Assembly: GCF_023898315.1 (NCBI RefSeq)
Contig: NC_064615.1
Location: forward strand, 735,675,450 to 735,739,449
DNA: 64,000 bases
Direction: 5' to 3'
DNA from: Schistocerca nitens
Taxonomy: Eukaryota > Arthropoda > Insecta > Orthoptera > Acrididae
Position 1 is the stretch's first letter, and every line of letters starts with the position of its first letter. Below the pieces are notes generated by a model. It saw only the letters and a program-made list of their open reading frames with translations. It searched no databases and was not told the DNA's origin. Made by a program: the position numbers and the translations under genes. Shown piece by piece: positions 56,699 to 64,000 of the stretch.

Positions 56699-58207
56699 CA
56701 CAGTCCCGCACTCAACTTGTATCACTGACGGTTGTATAAATTTTGGGTAACAGTTCCATGAATTTTAACAGCACGAAATAAAAAAATACATCACTGTAAG
56801 GCATTCATAGTACGAAACAACTGTGGTTATAAGGGTTAAATTAGGATCGCACTTTTTTGGCGTTAATTTTACAAAAGTCGTTTTTCTTCCATTATCCTCA
56901 CGGACACGTTTAAATTAAAAATATTAATGGGATAGCCGTTTATGCTGTTGGCATAATAGCTCAATCAACAGAGACCAAAAAAGGTTTTTTTTTGTACAGT
57001 TGTAGGAGAAAGTACCACGACCAACATACTCTAAATCCCTGCTGTTGAGGGATGGGTATGAGACTGGAGGTGAATTTGAAGATTACTTTCATTCATTTTC
57101 CTTGAGTGACTCGAAAACTGTGGCTCACAGTATAAAATTTAACTACATTAAATCACCCACAGAAAGTTACTTTTACTTTTTTCTGTGGAAGTAATAGTTT
57201 GCACATAACGATATAGAGAATATGAACATCTCGCGCTTCGTTTTTGAAGGCCAGATATAATGTTGCGGGCTGCAGAAAATGACGTCTTTAGGGGCTGCTG
57301 ATTCTCTAGTATCAGGGCAACTGCCTAGTCAAGAACGCTTATGCAGCAGTTGTTGCCTCCTACACAGTAAGTCGACGTCAACAGCTCAGGACTACTTGCT
57401 ACTTGCAGCGTGTGACGTTCCTGGTGGAATGCTTCGGGTGCGCAACAGCAATTGACGGCGCCTCCTCTTTGCTGAGCAAGTATCGTATCAGCTGTCGCGC
57501 TGCAACGAGGCAAGGTGGTTAGGCTGGCCTGCATCGCCCGCAACGCATCACGCCTGGCAGGAAGCCTGCAGGCCGCACGTTGAATGCACGACCCTCTGAT
57601 TCTGGCCGGAGTCTCAGGCGGCGGAACCCGCCAGGTGGTCTGGTCTCGGCATATCTAGTTCGAAGTTCACAACCATCAGAACTAGCTGATGACCCATATA
57701 TCAGCAGCTTCACCTACCTGTTGATGCAGGAGTAGCCTAGCGTACATTCGACATATTCTGCCGCGGCCACAGAGTCGTTCGGGTGCACAACACTGAGGGG
57801 AAAGTTGCTGTGGCCAGACGTAGGACGATTTATGATCTCATTGCTGTGTTGTGCTACACCACGTAGCATTCCATTCGCCCACTGCTGGCATAACGCCGCG
57901 TTGTAGGGTGCCTCTGTAGCGCCATTGTAGCGCCCAGCAGCAGAATTACGTCCGTAGCTCGCCCACATACTCCTTGTCTCGTTACGAAGGCGTGCCGGAA
58001 GCTCAAACCACAGCACATCGATAAATAGGAAGTCTCTCAGTTTGATTATAGTTTGGAATTCGTGTATCGATTCTGCATCTCAGTTAGTTAAGGTCTTTGC
58101 GTTGAATGTCTTGTTTACTATCTGAGGATATAGCTGCAACCGTAACCAACTCGCATACTTTCAAAATTATTGCATCAAATCACACATTGGTCAAACAAAA
58201 AATTAAA
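56699..58207 (+). other. Intron 4, unassigned, with a GC-rich part
   Basis: The segment 57300-58010 is noticeably GC-richer than its surroundings and may be part of an unrecognised repeat. The open frames in it show no family motif. Confidence 0.4.
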
Positions 58208-58222
58208 TTTTTGATACAATAT

Positions 58223-58336
58223 GGCTGGGTGTTGTGTGCTGTCCTTAGGTTAGTTAGGTTTAAGTAGTTCTAAGTTCTAGGGGACTTATGACCACAGCAG
58301 TTGAGTCCCATAGTGCTCAGAGCCATTTGAACCATT
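58223..58336 (+). mobile_element. 5'-truncated SINE-A with 15-bp target-site duplication
   Basis: The copy starts within the body (TGTGCTGTCCTTAGGTTAGT) and runs to the 3' end. Perfect duplication TTTTTGATACAATAT at 58208-58222 and 58337-58351. Confidence 0.9.
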
Positions 58337-58579
58337 TTTTTGATACAATATTTTACTGGTAATTCGCTTGATCATCGCAAGACTCCATGGTTCTGCGCTT
58401 CAAGCTCCTCTGTGCTGTTGCTCCGTCTGTGATACTCATGTGTTCTTCCCTTCCTTGTTTTGGCAAGTCGTCTGGTGTTCATTCTGCATGAGGACCACAT
58501 CTTGTTGTCCTCTTCGTCCTTTCTCTACACCACGGTGTAATTTAGTTTACCTTAATGTTTGCATCATCCATGGATCACA

Positions 58580-59728
58580 CACTGAGGTGACAAAAGTCAT
58601 AGGGTACCTCCTAATATAGTGTTATACCTCCTTTTACCCGGAGATAAGCAGCAACTCGACGCGTCACGGATTCAGCAAGTTCCCTGAAGAAATATTGAGC
58701 CATGGACCTATAGCCGTCCACAACTGCGAATGTTTTGCTGGTGCACGATGCTGTGTACGAACTCTCGATTGCGTTCCATAAAATTGTTCGATGGCATAAG
58801 TGTTAGGCGATCTCGGTGGCGAGATCATTCGCTTTAATAGCCCACAATGTTCGCCAGACTAACAGCGAACATTTGTGACATGACATCGTTGTTTGGGAAC
58901 ATGATATCCATGACTAACTTCACATGATCTCCAAGCAACATAACCATTTCCAGCCGATAATCCGGTCAATTGGACCAAAGGACCCAGAAGAAACGGTGTA
59001 AGCACACCTCACACCATTCTATACCCACCACCAACTTGCGTAGTGCCTTGTTGACAACATGAACGTATACCTTTCTGGGGTTTGCGCCACATCCGAACTG
59101 TACCATCAGCTCTTACCAGCTGAAATCTGGATTCATTTTACAAGGCCACCGTTTTCCAGTCGTCTAGGGCCCAGCCGACAGGTCACGAGCCCAGAAGAGG
59201 CGATGTAGTGCTGTTAGCAAAGGCACTCGCGTCGGTCGTCTGCTGCCATAGCACATTAACAAGATATTTCGCAGTACAGTCGAAACGGACACGTTCGTCG
59301 TACGTCCAACATTGATTTCTGAGGTTATTTCAGGCAGAGTTGCTTGTCTGTTAGCCCTGACTACTCTACGCAAACGCCGCTGCTCTCAGTTGTTAACTGA
59401 AGGCCGACGGCCAATGTGTCGTCCGTGACCAGAGTAATGTCCGAAATTTTGTATTCTCGACACACTCTTGACACTGTGGATCTCGGAATTTTGAATTCCT
59501 AACGATTTCCTACATGAAAAGTCCCAGGCTCCTAGCTACCATTCTGTGTTCAAAGTCTGTTAATTACCATCGTGCCCCCAAAATCACGTGGAAAACCTTT
59601 TCACATGAATGACCTGAGTACAAGTGACAGCTCCGAAAACGCGCTGCCGTTTTATGCCTTATGTACGCGACACTATCGCCACCTGTACATGTCCATATCC
59701 CTATCCCACGACTTTTGTCACCTCAATG
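58580..59728 (-). mobile_element. Tc1-like element with inverted ends (intron 4)
   Basis: Ends CACTGAGGTGACAAAAGTCA at the left and the complement of GACTTTTGTCACCTCAATG at the right. The transposase reads minus, and its DNA-binding region is at 59164-59373 (RRVVRANRQATLPEITSEIN, then TNVSVSTVLRNI and GSRRPTRVPLL). The catalytic part at 58600-59100 is scattered over frames. The right end abuts a mariner fragment exactly. Confidence 0.75.
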
Positions 59729-60652
59729 CATTCCCGCGAACTTCCTATGATCCTTCACTGAGCCAAGCACTTCGAAGTCGGAAGGTGCGAGATCCGGGGT
59801 TAGGGTACATGAGGAAGAACAGTCTCGGATTAGGAGACTTGTGTGAGGCCTTACGTTGACATGGAAAAGAAAAGGTTTGTTTATATTTTTGTGGCGACGA
59901 ACACGCCGAAGTGGTTTCTTCAATTTCCTGAGAACAACACGATACACTTCAGAATTGGTCATTGCATGGAGTGCCGTTTTTTTCCGGTTCGAATTGAAGA
60001 ACCCAAGTTTCATCGTCAGTGACAATGTTCGAGAAATAATTGTCACGATTAGCCTCGTAACTCGCAATTAATTCCGCCCGCATGTCTTTCTTTGCTCTCT
60101 ATGGCCTTCTGTTAGCCGGCGAGAAACCCAGTGGCACACACCTTTCAGTACCCGAAATGGTGGACGAATGTGTCAGCACTACATCCAGTTGTGCATCGAG
60201 GTGTTTGATTGTGATCTGTCGATCACCTCGAATGAGAGTATCCACACGTTTCAACATTGTAGGAGTCACATCTGTATGCAGCCGGCTGGCACTTGGGGGA
60301 TCGGACAAGTCTGCGCGACCTTATTGCGGTGATGACAGACGCCTTGCACAATGAGTCACCGTGCTTTTGTTCACTGCCAGGTCTCCGTAGTCATTCTACA
60401 AGAGCCAATGAATAGCTTCGATGCTCTGGTTTTCTGCAAAAAGAAACTCAATGACAGCTCTCTCCTTGTGACGCACCTCCGTTACAAACGCCATTTTGAA
60501 GGCTACAAATAGTTCCACCATCTAGCAGAACTTATGAAACTATAGAAGCTGGAGCGTTAATATTCCACTCTTTCCCACAACAAATTCCCCATTTTTTCAA
60601 CCGAAATTGGTAGAGAAAAAAGTGTGTTCAATTACTTATTGAGCGCCCCTCG
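59729..60652 (-). mobile_element. mariner element, 3' end missing (intron 4)
   Basis: The 5' terminus at the right reads, on minus, CGAGGGGCGCTCAATAAGTA. DNA-binding segment remnants are at 60099-60308 (DVTPTMLKRVDTLIRGDRQI). The catalytic part has VTDDETWVLQF (about 59990-60025), a box with Asp replaced (FHVNVRPHTS for HDNARPH), and LAPSDFEVLGSVKDH at 59760-59810. It ends abruptly at the edge of the Tc1-like element, so its last part and 3' terminus are lost. Confidence 0.75.

Positions 60653-64000
<3,348 letters not shown>

Overview
This is eukaryotic, intron-rich and repeat-rich DNA. The density of tRNA-derived SINEs, Tc1/mariner elements and decayed non-LTR retrotransposons, together with an esterase of the insect FE4/E4 type, suggests an insect with a very large genome. 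An orthopteran, probably a locust of the Schistocerca type, is my best guess, but it rests on recognising the repeat families and not on a search. SINE-A to SINE-D are labels used only in this report.

Host gene: I support one. It is a secreted type-B carboxylesterase (alpha/beta hydrolase) on the + strand. Five coding exons are visible: 31074-31133 (signal peptide), 41301-41438, 52464-52595, 54642-54789 and 63004-63189. All internal junctions are GT..AG and the phases (0,0,0,1,1) join into one open frame of about 221 residues. It reaches the oxyanion-hole motif and the nucleophile elbow GQSAGG; the catalytic acid and histidine must lie beyond the right edge. The four complete introns are about 10.2, 11.0, 2.0 and 8.2 kb and consist largely of transposable elements.

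Layout. 1-30 kb, upstream of the gene: LINE 3' ends (1-1290), SINE-D and SINE-A copies (3.4-5.5 kb), a tRNA-Lys-type primer-binding site (5503) next to a decayed Gypsy fragment (5.6-6.8 kb), a Tc1 fragment (7.0-7.7 kb), SINE-B (8.0 kb), a Helitron-like 3' end (9299), a Dong/R4-type retrotransposon with a long open frame set between TAA repeats (10.1-11.8 kb), Tc1 inside Tc1 (13.7-15.2 kb), a dead piggyBac invaded by four SINEs and one MITE (15.7-21.5 kb), a jockey-type LINE with a SINE just after its YADD box (21.8-24.3 kb), tandem SINE-C (24.3-24.8 kb), a Tc1 3' end (26 kb), a foldback element with tRNA-like modules in both arms (26.8-27.95 kb), a SINE inside a SINE (28.0-28.4 kb), a mariner remnant (28.4 kb) and SINE-B (29.8 kb).

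31-64 kb, inside the gene: intron 1 has a minus-strand LINE split by a mariner with a complete DD34D triad, an RTE-like LINE, two Tc1 elements, another LINE and a SINE. Intron 2 has a minus-strand LINE and a near full-length I-type LINE with RNase H, itself carrying a SINE. Intron 3 is mostly one Tc1-like element split by a LINE. Intron 4 has two SINEs, a 155-bp direct repeat, a Tc1-like element and a truncated mariner.

Nearly all mobile elements here are broken by stops and frameshifts. The Dong-like frame and the intronic mariner frame are the exceptions. I found no functional tRNA, rRNA or CRISPR locus.
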